Below, in pieces: positions 51,139-61,749 of a DNA stretch of 64,000 nucleotides (positions are counted from its first letter, which is position 1; the number at the start of each line of letters is the position of its first letter). A model generated the notes under the pieces. It was not told where the DNA came from. It did no database searches and was given only the letters and a program-made list of their open reading frames with translations. Both the position numbers and the translations under genes were made by a program. Source of the stretch: Ciona savignyi (taxonomy: Eukaryota > Chordata > Ascidiacea > Phlebobranchia > Cionidae); assembly GCA_000149265.1 (NCBI GenBank), contig CH002901.1, forward strand, positions 527,973-591,972. The letters are read 5' to 3'.

Positions 51139-52975
51139 ACTAGAGAGTGTCAACCACGTTTTTAACCACCACCATTTGTAAAACACATTTTGTATGCCAT
51201 ATATTCATGCTACAGGGTCCCTAACCACAATTTGTATTTTATACACTGAGTATGTAGTTTGTTTCTGCAAGCATAAACGCATGGGTCCCATAGTTGTCCA
51301 ACTAAACTTTTTTTCAATGTGTAGTTAAAAAAAGAATAAACATCTTAATTTACGAACATTTTACCTTAAATGTTTTAAATTAAACCTTTTTAAGCGCTGT
51401 AATGAAATAAAGGAAATTCACCTAGGTTTAGTAGATGAGTTTCTGTTTTTACATATGTTGGCCATGTTATGTAACAATTCTTAACGTTTTAATGTGATTT
51501 GTCGACTCCTTGTTGGAGATGTCAGTGCGATATGGCATGCCTGTCACAATCATAATTCAGGAACATATCTTCGTTTTTAGGGGAATTACTCTAAGCAAAT
51601 GTTTTCTTTCTTTTAATTGACCTAAAGTGTCTAATGGTCTAACATTTAACCAAATCTGATCAAAATTAGAGCAGCCGTTCAAGCGCTATGCCCAAAAAAT
51701 CTAATTTTTTAGAAAAAAAATGTTTTGGTTTTTAACGTCTCAGGGGAATTTCCCTAGATTCATTACCCAAAATTTTGGTTTATGCTTTTCTAGACCATGT
51801 TCTGTTACAAATGCCAAATTTTTATTGCGATTTCATTACTCCTTTTGCTAGATTTGGCATGCTTGTCACAATCATAATTAGAGAACAAAATTCGATTTTT
51901 AGGGTATTTCCCTGGGTAATTTTTTTATTTCTTTTAAGTGTTAAATCAGTGACTAATGCACTTACATTCTACCAAATCTGATTCAAATTGTATCGGTCTT
52001 TCAAGCGCTATGCCCAAAAAAGGCTATTTTTTAGAAAAAAATACCGTTTTGGTTTTAACGTCCCAGGGGAATTCCCCTTGATTTATCACCCAAAATTTTG
52101 ATTTCTGCATATCTAGACCATGTTGTCCAACAAATCACCGAGTTTTATTGCGATTCCATTAACCCTTTTGGTAGATGTCGGGGCGACATAGCATGCCTGT
52201 CACAATTATCATTTAACAGCAAAAGTTTAATTTTTAGGGTATTTCCCTAAGTAATTTTTTTATTTTTTTTAAGTGTTAAATTAGTGACTAGTGCACTAAC
52301 ATTCCACCATATTTGATTCAAATTGGAGCAGCTGTTCAAGCGCTATGGCCTAAAAAGCTAATTTTTTTTAAAAAAATGACCGTTTTGGTTTTTAACGTCC
52401 AAGGGGAATTTCCCTATAATTATTACCCAAAATTTTGGTTTCTGCAAATCTAGGCCATGTTGTCTGAAAAATCACCAAGTTTCATTGCGATTCCATTATT
52501 CCTTCTGGTAGATGTCGGGGCGCCATATCATACCTGTCACAATTATCATTTAACAGCAAAAGTTTAATTTTTAGGGTATTTCCCTAGGTAATTTTTTTAT
52601 TTCTTTTAATTGTTAAATCAGTGACTAGTGCACTAACATTTCACCAAATTTGATTCAAATTGGAGCAGCCGTTCAAGCGCCATGGCCTAAAAAGCTATTT
52701 TTTAGGAAAAAATGACCGTTTTGGTTTTTAACTTCCAAGGGGAATTCCCCTAAATTTATTACTCAAAATTTTGGTTTCTGCATATCTAGGCCATGTTGTC
52801 TAACAAATCACCAAGTTTCATTGCGATTCCATTATTCCTTCTGGTAGATGTCGGGGCGCCATGCCTGTCAAGCGTTTGACGAAGAAAAAAAAAACGAAAA
52901 AAACGAAAAAAAAAAGAAAAAAAAAAAACGGACAAAAACAATATGTGTCCCATTTTTTCAAATGGGACCCATAAT
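51139..52975 (-). mobile_element. Insertion B: same ~335-bp-unit element, inverted
   Basis: Inserted in the integrase region, opposite orientation to A. Ends match A (AACTAGAGAGTGTCAACCACG at left, AAATGGGACCCATA at right). Unit markers recur near 51535, 51858, 52190, 52528 and 52862, a spacing of 323-338 bp. Longer sequence agreement with A and C suggests recent spread of the family. Confidence 0.75.
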
Positions 52976-52976
52976 T

Positions 52977-54102
52977 AGGGATGCACAATATAGAATTTCG
53001 AATCTTTGAGATTCGAATCTCTAGGGATTCGAATCTTTACAAGCGATTTAATAAGAATAGTTAGGATTCGAAATTAAAAACGTAAAATATTGGCTGCGAT
53101 CCAACGCGCAACAACACGCGTGATGCCGATTATGCAGACGTCAGCGTATCGTTTCAGCAAGCGTGCGACAGTAGATAACTATGATAAGAAACTTTTGGTG
53201 AATCTTCATTAAAGTAAATTCGTAATCTCAAAATTGTAAAATGGCTTCTTTTTTCGTATGTAATACCCGTAATGCGTTTCTCCATACCGAAAGTGCATCT
53301 ATCGTGCGAAAGCGTCCGAACATTTTCTAAAGCGGTAGCTCGGTAATACAACTTGCATCAAAGCACAACAACATTATCTTATCAGTTGTCCCATACACGT
53401 GCATCGTGGACAGACGCGCTTAAAACGAACGCACGCACAAATAAAGTAGGTCACGTTCGCCAGGCTGTAATCACGTGGTTTATCACACCTTTAAATATGA
53501 CGCAATTATTCCAAAGGCGGAAGAGTTATTTACAGACTAAACACGTTAGTATTTGCAATATATATTTCACTTAAACTACTATGTTTTCAATAAACACAAT
53601 GAATGATATCCTATGTATTCAATTCAATGATATCCTATGTGTTATTTAGTTAGGTGATTTTGCAGTGATTAATTTATTATACTTTTACTGAGGTATAACT
53701 GTGTTAAATAGTAAATTAATGTTTAATTCTGCAAGGGCAATAATAGCTAGTCTTGATACCAAACTGGTGAAATAAAAATTGTCTGGTGTTTGGGAGCATT
53801 TTTCTCAGCCATTCATTTCAACTACAACCTACTAACTAGACTATTATCCTCCCTCATGGCAGATAGTGTTTAAAGATGTTATATATGATTAAAAAAATAT
53901 GTTATGGTATAATATTGTTTGACTACGTAAATTGCTTTCATCACAGTTTAAAAGCATATGGCTAATTCACTATAAATGAGAAAATATATGCACAGCATAG
54001 CAAATTTAAATACATGGTAAAACATTCTAGAATAGGATTCGAAATTCTAGATTCGAAATATATTATTCTAGAATACCCAAGTATCCTATATTGTGCATCC
54101 CT
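52977..54102. mobile_element. Insertion D: 1.1-kb hAT-like inverted-repeat element
   Basis: Terminal inverted repeats AGGGATGCACAATATAG at both ends, with further palindromic GATTCGAA/TTCGAATC runs inside. It abuts insertion B, so target duplications are hard to read. ATTATAA occurs on both sides of the combined B+D block. No coding capacity. Confidence 0.7.
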
Positions 54103-54774
54103 AATTATAATTGACGAGTTTTCACGATTTCCATTTGTTTTTCCATGTAAGGACATGACGACCCGAACCGTGATCACTTGTCTCGACAAGTTGTTTGCGT
54201 TATGTGGGACTGCTGGGTTCATCCACTCCGACAATGGACCAGCATTTGCATTACATGAATTCAAAAGTTATTTGCTGAGACGTTGCATTGCGTCAAGCAA
54301 ATCAAGTATCTACCATCCTGCTGGAAATGGACAAGCGGAAATGTGTTGGGTCTGTATGGAAAACTATTTTGCTGGCGTTGAAGACGCGCCGTTTGCAGCA
54401 GTCTCAATGGGAAACAGTTTTGCCCGACGCCCTTCACTTCATTCGATCTTTAGTATGTACTGCTACTAATGCCACCTCCCACGAATCATTTTTTCATTTT
54501 CAAGGAAGATCAACAACCGGAGAATCACTTCCAAAATGGATGACCAACCCTGGAAAAGTATATTAACGCCGATTCGTTAGACCGGACAAGAGCGCACCGC
54601 TAGCAGACGAGGTAAATGCAATGATTTGGCCATAAGGACGCGTGTGTAAAAAAAATAGAAGCTACAATGAGGATTTTAAAAAATGTTGGTGAAAGACAGC
54701 TTCCCGCGGTGGGTGGGTAATTTGTATCTGTAGATTGACAAAGCAAACCTTATATGGCGACAAACCTTTTAAAG

Positions 54775-54892
54775 TATTTCGTGAATGTGTGTATTATATA
54801 ACAAAACAAATTTCGTAAATGTGTGTAGTATATAGGCAAAACGTTTCGTAAATATGTGTATTATATCGGCAAAACATTCCGTAAATGTGAAG
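54775..54892. repeat. ~36-bp tandem repeat, about 3-4 copies
   Basis: Repeated units of TTTCGTAAATGTGTGTATTATAT with GGCAAAAC spacers. Confidence 0.65.
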
Positions 54893-55029
54893 ACTAGTTT
54901 GAAAAAGATATACATTCATATTAAAATATAATGCTTTTAAGGCCAACGAAAAAAAGTTGTGTTTAAAGCTAATGATCTAGTTCATAATAATATGTGTTTA
55001 ATAATATGTGTCTATTCACTAACGTGTTT

Positions 55030-55864
55030 TAACTACTGTAGTTTTGCCGTTTTATCTTGAAATATGAAGCTAAATTCCTAAAACAGCCAGATTTAGTTTT
55101 TGATAGCTTCGGGGAATTCCCCATGAGCTTAGTACATAAGTTTCTGTTTTTACATATGTGGGTGGCTAACGATACAGCAGTCCACCAAATCTGAACAACA
55201 TGGTCTAGATAAGCAGAAACCAAAATTTTGGGTAATGAATCTAGGGAAATTCCCCTGAGACGTTAAATACCAAAACATTTTTTTCTAAAAAATTAGATTT
55301 TTTGGGCATAGCGCTTGAACGGCTGCTCTAATTTTGATCAGATTTGGTTAAATGTTAGACCATTAGACACTTTAGGTCAATTAAAAGAAAGAAAACATTT
55401 GCTTAGAGTAATTCTCCTAAAAACGAAGATATGTTCCTAAATTATGATTGTGACAGGCATGCCATATCGCACTGACATCTCCAACAAGGAGTCGACAAAT
55501 CACATTAAAACTTTAAGAATTGCTAGATAACATGGCCAACATATGTAAAAACAGAAACTCATCTGCTAAAACTAAACCTAGGGTAATTTCCTTTATTTCA
55601 TTACAGCGCTTAAAAAGGTTTAATTTAAAACATTTAAGGTAAAATGTTCGTAAATTAAGATGTTTATTCTTTTTTAACTACACATTGAAAAGAAGTTTGG
55701 TTGGACAACTATGGGACCCATGCGTTTATGCTTGCAGAAACAAACTACATACTCAGTGTATAAAATACAAATTGTGGTTAGGGACCCTGTAGCATGAATA
55801 TATGGCATACAAAATGTGTTTTACAAATGGTGGTGGTTAAACACGTGGTTGACACTCTCTAGTT
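55030..55864 (+). mobile_element. Insertion C: partial copy of the A/B element
   Basis: Shares ACATGGTCTAGATAAGCAGAA, the GGCATGCC marker, ATGCGTTTATGCTTGCAGAA and the end GTGGTTGACACTCTCTAGTT with A and B. It carries little more than one tandem unit and lacks the left end. Confidence 0.7.
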
Positions 55865-57000
55865 TAAAGTCGCTTACACGTTTTTACCACCACCATTCGA
55901 TGATAACAGATTTTCCGTATACGTGACATTATATTTAAGTAAAATACATGGCCACACTTCTTGCAACGGGGTTACGAAAGAATAAATTTTATAAAACGTA
56001 ATATTAAAAATCTTAAATTAGGTAACTTACTTAGATAAAATTACTAACATACAACAGTTGACTGTAATGATTCGAATTACGACGTATAGTAATAGAAAAT
56101 TTACCAAAATCACACTTTTTTCGCTGTTAAGGATATGACAGTGTACTGCAAAATATGATTATTGTACACATGGGTGTTATCCGTTAAAAATAAATAAAAA
56201 AATTCTCTTAATTCCATCAGACTTAAACAGAGTCCGATTGTAACTGAAGAGTGGCTGGTACTGTGTGACTAACATATCAGAACACACGTATAACAAAAAT
56301 ACACAAGCGAGCGTTAACTAACGTTGGAAACGTTAGAAACATTTTAGGTCACTTTGTTAATCTAGAGCTAAAATTCTAACAACTTCGGCTCGAAAGACTT
56401 TATTTTCTTAGTTTAAAACTACACTGTACGTTATAAAGTAAACCCAGGTTAACATACATGTTTAGATTGTCATAATTCTTTCGATTCCACGATAATATGC
56501 AAAACTTGTTTAGACATGTTTAAGTCTCTATTGGCTGTTTTATTGTAGATTGTGACTTATAACCCGAAAAAACTTTTATTCGTGAAAATATCTCAGTAAG
56601 GGTAGATATTCTTGTAAAAATATATATTGCATGCGTCGCATACGGAATTTGACCCCTTTTTACTCCGGTAAGGTTTAGATTTTGGAAACATGACTGTCCA
56701 CGTCCTGTTTACCAGGACTTTAACAAAGTTTATTTATGCTGCTTTTTCTAATCATAACTTTTATGGTCAAGCTTATTAAGAAAGATTGAATACGTACACC
56801 AATTTGAGAAATAATTAATCCCAAAATAATATTTTGGGATTAAAATTTAAATTATAGATTCGACAATCATATAACTGTATGGAGAGCACTAAAACTGTTT
56901 ATCACACTTGTTTTTTTATTAATTTGCATCCATCTGACTGGGTACTTTAATACAGTTTGCCAAGTGTAACGTCATGTTTAATAGTTTTATAATACAGTAC
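55865..57000. other. Intergenic, nothing recognised
   Basis: AT-rich sequence without coding frames or repeats that I could identify. Confidence 0.4.
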
Positions 57001-57013
57001 TAATATATTAGTA

Positions 57014-57686
57014 TAGCGTGGTCCAACTACAGGCCCGAGGCTATGATTTTTGTGGCCCGCAAGCTTTCACACTATTGATTAAATTTATATTTTTGTTACA
57101 GTCGGCAATTTTATTTATAAGAAGTAGCCTACAGCATTTTTAATAGTTGCAAGACTAGTGTAAATCAATGTGAAAATTATTACTGTAAGTATTCATTGTT
57201 ACGTCACACAAATGTTTATTGAATGATAGCTTCTCGCCTGTGAAGTATTAGTTCTTAGCATGTCTAGATGTGTAGGCTAGTGTAGCAATGTTTGCAGCAA
57301 AATAGCCAAAGGAGTGTGTTTATGACACAATGGTTAGACCAGTGGTTCTCAATCTTTTTGACTTCGTGGCGTACCCAAGACCAATTACGAACGCGAACGG
57401 GCGCACCTTGCATGGAAAATCAAAACAATATGCTAAATATTAAAAGCGTTACAATGGAAAAAGAACGAACTATAGACACTAACCATTTAGTAGTTTATGA
57501 TATATGCACCTTCTGTCGTAAATTTACGAAATGCAAGTGTGTCGCACCTAGCTTACCCTAGCGACGCACCAATTGAGAAACACTGGGTTAGTCTGTTGAT
57601 TTTCTGATCATTTTGTTGGAAGTGGCCCTCAAGCTGTCAAGTTTTGGTGAAATATCCCGTAAGTCATAACTAGTTGGACCACGCTG
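57014..57686. mobile_element. hAT-like MITE (outer element)
   Basis: Terminal inverted repeat (T/C)AGCGTGGTCCAACTA at both ends, with 8-bp flanks TATTAGTA and TATTAATA (7/8 match). It is interrupted by the smaller element at 57340-57585. Confidence 0.75.
57340..57585. mobile_element. hAT-like MITE nested in the outer MITE
   Basis: Ends CAGTGGTTCTCAATCT and the complement of CAGTGTTTCTCAATT, typical of Charlie-type hAT termini. Flanks GGTTAGAC and GGTTAGTC form an 8-bp target duplication with one mismatch. Length 246 bp. Confidence 0.8.
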
Positions 57687-57727
57687 TATTAATACTCTAT
57701 GAATCTATGGTTTTATACACGCATATA

Positions 57728-58811
57728 ACTCTTTCACTCCCGGCCAAATGCATTAATTCAAACATGCTGTCCCGCAGTGTTTTTTACAATTTTTAGTCAT
57801 TTTCAAATTAGCACAGTTTTTTTAAAGTTTATGCTATGATTTAATATTTAGTATGGTTGGAAAGATAATTTATCCCTCTTTTAAACAAGCTGCACATCTA
57901 AAATCTACCTCTAATAAAGAATATATTATGTAAACTTTAGTGAACACCACTTTTTATGCAAAGAAAATTCTGCTCGACTTTGAAAAATTTGAGGTGCACT
58001 GACAAACGAAATACTCACTTATTATTGGAATGCCCAAATGAGATGAAAATTGGAATGTAGATTGTCTAATAGTTTTTGTACTCAGGAAAATTCGAACTGT
58101 ATTTCTATCTTCAGTAGTTTTTTTACTATTTGTAATTGAAATTTCCCTTTTTTCTGACTATATTATGAAAACTTGAACCAAAACGCATTGAAGTTTTTAG
58201 TTTTGTAGAACTAAAATAGTAAAAAGTATAAAAAAGAACAGTGAAGGAAGTGTAAAAAGGGCATACAAAACCAAACAAACGCAAATACTATATCCAATAT
58301 TCTTCAAAGCAGGGCACACCGAACTAGCTAGTCTCGCCGCCTTTTTCTTTATCGTGCGCTCAGCAGGCCCAGCTGGATTCACGCTTTGGTGAACACGAAG
58401 TATAACCGCCTGCTGCGAAAACGTCACCAACGCTCTCCTTTTTATCTCAACGGCACGAAATTCACAGAGAATGTAAAGAAAGACTTGCTTGACAAAAAGA
58501 GCTTCTCTGCAAGTTAACACGACTCCTATTGGCTGAGTTAGTCACGTGTAAATTCGTGTAAAATCGATAGAAATAAGAGGCGAAGCCTTGAAAAAGAAAG
58601 GCTATCACTCCTCGCATTTTTAATATTTCTCCACGATAATCACAGAGAATAAAATATAGGGTTTCCTTGATCGAATGAGCCATAGCTGAGGTCTCTACCA
58701 TTACGCATTGCGGAGAAATCGTTTTTTAGATTTGCACCCATTTATGTACAGTCGGGATGCCATGTTTTACCACCAACTCGCGATATATGGCGAGTTGGGA
58801 GGGAAAGAGTT
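57728..58811. mobile_element. ~1.1-kb inverted-repeat DNA transposon
   Basis: Ends ACTCTTTCACTCCC (left) and GGGAGGGAAAGAGT (right), flanked by GCATATA on both sides (57721-57727, 58812-58818). No transposase frame; short minus-strand frames inside are not convincing. Confidence 0.7.
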
Positions 58812-59563
58812 GCATATAATTTTCTTGGTGTTAATGTTTGTGATTTTAAAAATGCCATAATTCACCATCAATAATTTACAGAATACATTAACAACATAGG
58901 GCGCTTGGCAAAGGTTGTTATCTAAGTATAGCAGAGGAGTGATTACACACGTACCTTTTTTCTTTGCGGTTTTGATGTGTATTCTTAGAACTCGTGAGCA
59001 CTGAATGGGTAGATAAATTAATCGAAGTGGTATAAACCAGTAGATACTGCAAATATTTTTAAAGCAGGATGTATATAAGCTACCAATCGAACGAAACATG
59101 GTGTTGTGGCCTACATTAGGCAATAGCCTAGTTCAAAATGATAACAGCGGTGCGGTCAAATCGTCTACAGTTACTAGTTAAGAGTATGTTTTACTTTACA
59201 CTGTTGAGATTTAGGCAATAAACCGTTGTATATATTTATACAGGTTGTTTGAGGTAATTGCCCTACATTTTCGTACAGTTTTATTTCTTAGTAAGGATGT
59301 AAAGCTTTAAATAGTGATCCATTGAATGCCTATCAGTTGAGTAAATATTAGGTAATGGTTTACACCTCGGCAAACAAAATTGAGCGATCAATCGCTTGCG
59401 TATTCCGAATGTTACTATATGTGTTAGCTAAAACCATATAGTGTAGCACCTTTGTTTTCCATCGGTTATACTTTATTCACGCTGGGACTATTTTATGTGC
59501 AGCACTAGATTAGACGATTGCCTTGTATGTGCAGGATTGTCATACAGATTTTCGCAGTTCATC

Positions 59564-61295
59564 ATGAAAGTAATATGTGCTGGAATGTCCAAGACTGGAA
59601 CAAAGACGATGCAATGTGCATTAAAGGATCTTGGTTATAATGTCTACGATTATATGGAGAATTTTACTTATCTTCGGGACGATTGGCGTAAAATTATGAC
59701 CAAAGGTGGCACGACGGAAGATTTTCGTAGAATGTTCGAGAACGTAGACGCCGTCACGGATCTACCGGCTTGTTATTATTGGGATGAAATACATAAAGCA
59801 TTTCCGGATGCCAAGGTCGCAATTACTTTTAATTAATATGGAAGTCGATTTGTAGACACCTAATCTCCTCCTATTTTTTTGTATTTTTTTAAAAATAAAC
59901 TAATTTGACACCTGTAACAAATGTCCAAAACCGGCCTATAGTAATCTTAAAGCATATGTAAACTAAACAATGCGATCACCGAATAATATTTACCATTTTT
60001 TTTTATTTGCCATATAACTTAAATCATTTTGTTGTCCAGATTATACTAATGATGCGGGAAAGTGAAGAAGTATGGATGAAAAGTTTACGAAACCAGGTTA
60101 AGGCGGGTCAAAACATTGTGTTTCGGTTGATGCCCTTCATATCGCTTGCTGGAAGACAATTTGATAATTTTACAGCCCTGATTGGTAGGATTAGTGACGT
60201 GAATTGTCAAAATAGACTAATAATTATTAGTCTGGCCGGTAAGGTTTAGTGTGAAGCCCTTCAACTGAAAGCTTCTGAACTGGTCGCTAGCTAGTCGGTT
60301 GTGTATTTGGGCAAGGCACGTGTAAATCATACACAACACACTTCAATAGCTCCGGTAATTCGAATGGGCGCGACGTGATCTGACGATTGCCCATTTGTTA
60401 ACCCCCTTGGTTTTCCCATTCACGGGGATAAACATGAATATCCTATATCCTATTTAACAATATAAACATTGTATTTGAATTGTTGTCCTTCATATCGTTT
60501 TCTAAAAGGCAATTTACGTATTTTTACATTTTAATAATAATTGTAGGCGGGTATAAGACACACGCATTTTTAAAATTTTTTTGACGAATTTATTTGCTAT
60601 CATGAGTATGATCCCTTCCTGACAATTTTTTTCGACAGTTTATAGCGTACAAATACTAATAAGGATAATATTTCTGATATAAATCACGATATATCCGTTT
60701 TGCTTTACATTTTCAACACATCCTTAGTTTGCCTTTTCTCAAAGTTATTTTCTTTTTGTTGCATTTAAACAAATATATATTAACCAGGCGAATCAGTCTG
60801 GGGCCTTGAATATCAAAGAAATCTATTCAGCGAACCTCAACTTAATGAACTTCAAATGCGAATGACTTATAGAAGGCATAATTCACATGTTCTTCAGGTA
60901 CTATGGTGTGGAATATTCATATATCGCTGACTAAATAGTGCTTACCTACATTTGTATAATGAACCCTAAACGGCATAGACTTACAGCAGCGATTACAGGC
61001 TGCTCCCAAAGACAAGCTCTTGGTTTTCAACGTCAAGGAAGGTTGGAAACCTTTGTGCGATTTCCTTGGTGTCCCAGTCCCAGATAAACCGTTTCCCAGA
61101 AAAAAGTGGCGTGTCGCCTGGAAATATAGTGAAGGATTTAATCGCAAAACGATCCGTTTTTCATTCGAATTCAAAGGGAAATGTTATTTGTCGACTTGCC
61201 TGATTAGCTGCTCTTGTTTCGTCACGGTATTTACCGTGGCGGAAAGTTTGCTTGGTTCACGTACAATCAGCCCGAATCATGTTTCAAGCAATTGA
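59564..61295 (+). CDS. P-loop sulfotransferase-like protein
   Basis: Four exons: 59564-59815, 60040-60184, 60788-60897 and 60987-61295, totalling 816 nt (271 residues plus stop) with consistent phases 0, 1, 0. The N-terminus MKVICAGMSKTGTKTMQCAL is the PAPS-binding P-loop of the single-domain sulfotransferase family (Sulfotransfer_4 type). RESEEVWMKSL in exon 2 matches the conserved 3'-phosphate binding Arg/Ser region, and VKEGWKPLCDFLGVPVPD is the family's late signature. It probably transfers sulfate from PAPS; the acceptor cannot be told. The C-terminus is Cys-rich and hydrophobic (CLISCSCFVTVFTVAESLL), perhaps a membrane anchor. The intron 1 donor (AAG|GTCGCA) is weak. A SINE lies in intron 2. 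Confidence 0.85.
60229..60455 (+). mobile_element. SINE in sulfotransferase intron 2
   Basis: TCTGGCCGGTAAGGTTTAGTG head, body with a deletion after GGGCAAGGCACG, and tail CATGAATATCCTATATCC. Confidence 0.8.
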
Positions 61296-61344
61296 CTGGA
61301 ATGCTTTTCTCCTTATTCCCAAAATGATTTATGATCGACATACA

Positions 61345-61350
61345 TTTATT
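61345..61350 (-). terminator. Candidate poly(A) signal of the UNC93-like gene
   Basis: AATAAA on the minus strand about 400 nt past the stop. It would bring the 3' UTR close to, or overlapping, that of the convergent sulfotransferase gene. Confidence 0.35.
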
Positions 61351-61749
61351 TACTATGGGGCATTTATGACATCCACTAATGAATGGGAACTTTTTAATTG
61401 TAATATAATAATGCATTCATTTGCCCATATCTATCGATAAATTAACATTTACTTGAATACATTGGTTGTTGCGTGAATATTATTCCACACATGCAATACA
61501 TAGCAATTCTAGTTCACATGGCCGTGACCTGCATCTCTGTTTCCGAATCTTTCTTTCTTGCGGATTTCCGGAAAAAGAACTCAGCCAGAACTAAATTAAG
61601 AAAAATTGTAAAAAATATATTATTTAAAAAATATGCGTCAAACCTAGAAATACAAAATGTTTCAAAAGTAACGATTTTATATCACGCCCAAAAATTATGA
61701 GAGAATAAGACCAAGTTGTAAACATTTAATAACAGCTATCTCAATATTC

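Larger units (their letters stand above)
46723..54600 (+). mobile_element. Fossil Ty3/Gypsy retroelement (Mag/K02A2.6-like), broken and interrupted
   Basis: Parts in order: gag-like region about 46723-47510 with two CCHC zinc knuckles near its end; aspartic-protease region about 47640-47780 (TLVDSGSSESYID); reverse-transcriptase region about 50170-50840 (AYHQIPIVESERKYTAFEA); and integrase in two pieces, about 50860-51138 with an H2C2-type finger and 54103-54570 with part of the catalytic core. Three later insertions split it (separate entries). The coding parts are broken in several places, so it is an old, non-functional copy. Long terminal repeats could not be identified by eye. The Mag-type assignment rests on gag and RT wording and is inference. 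Confidence 0.8.
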
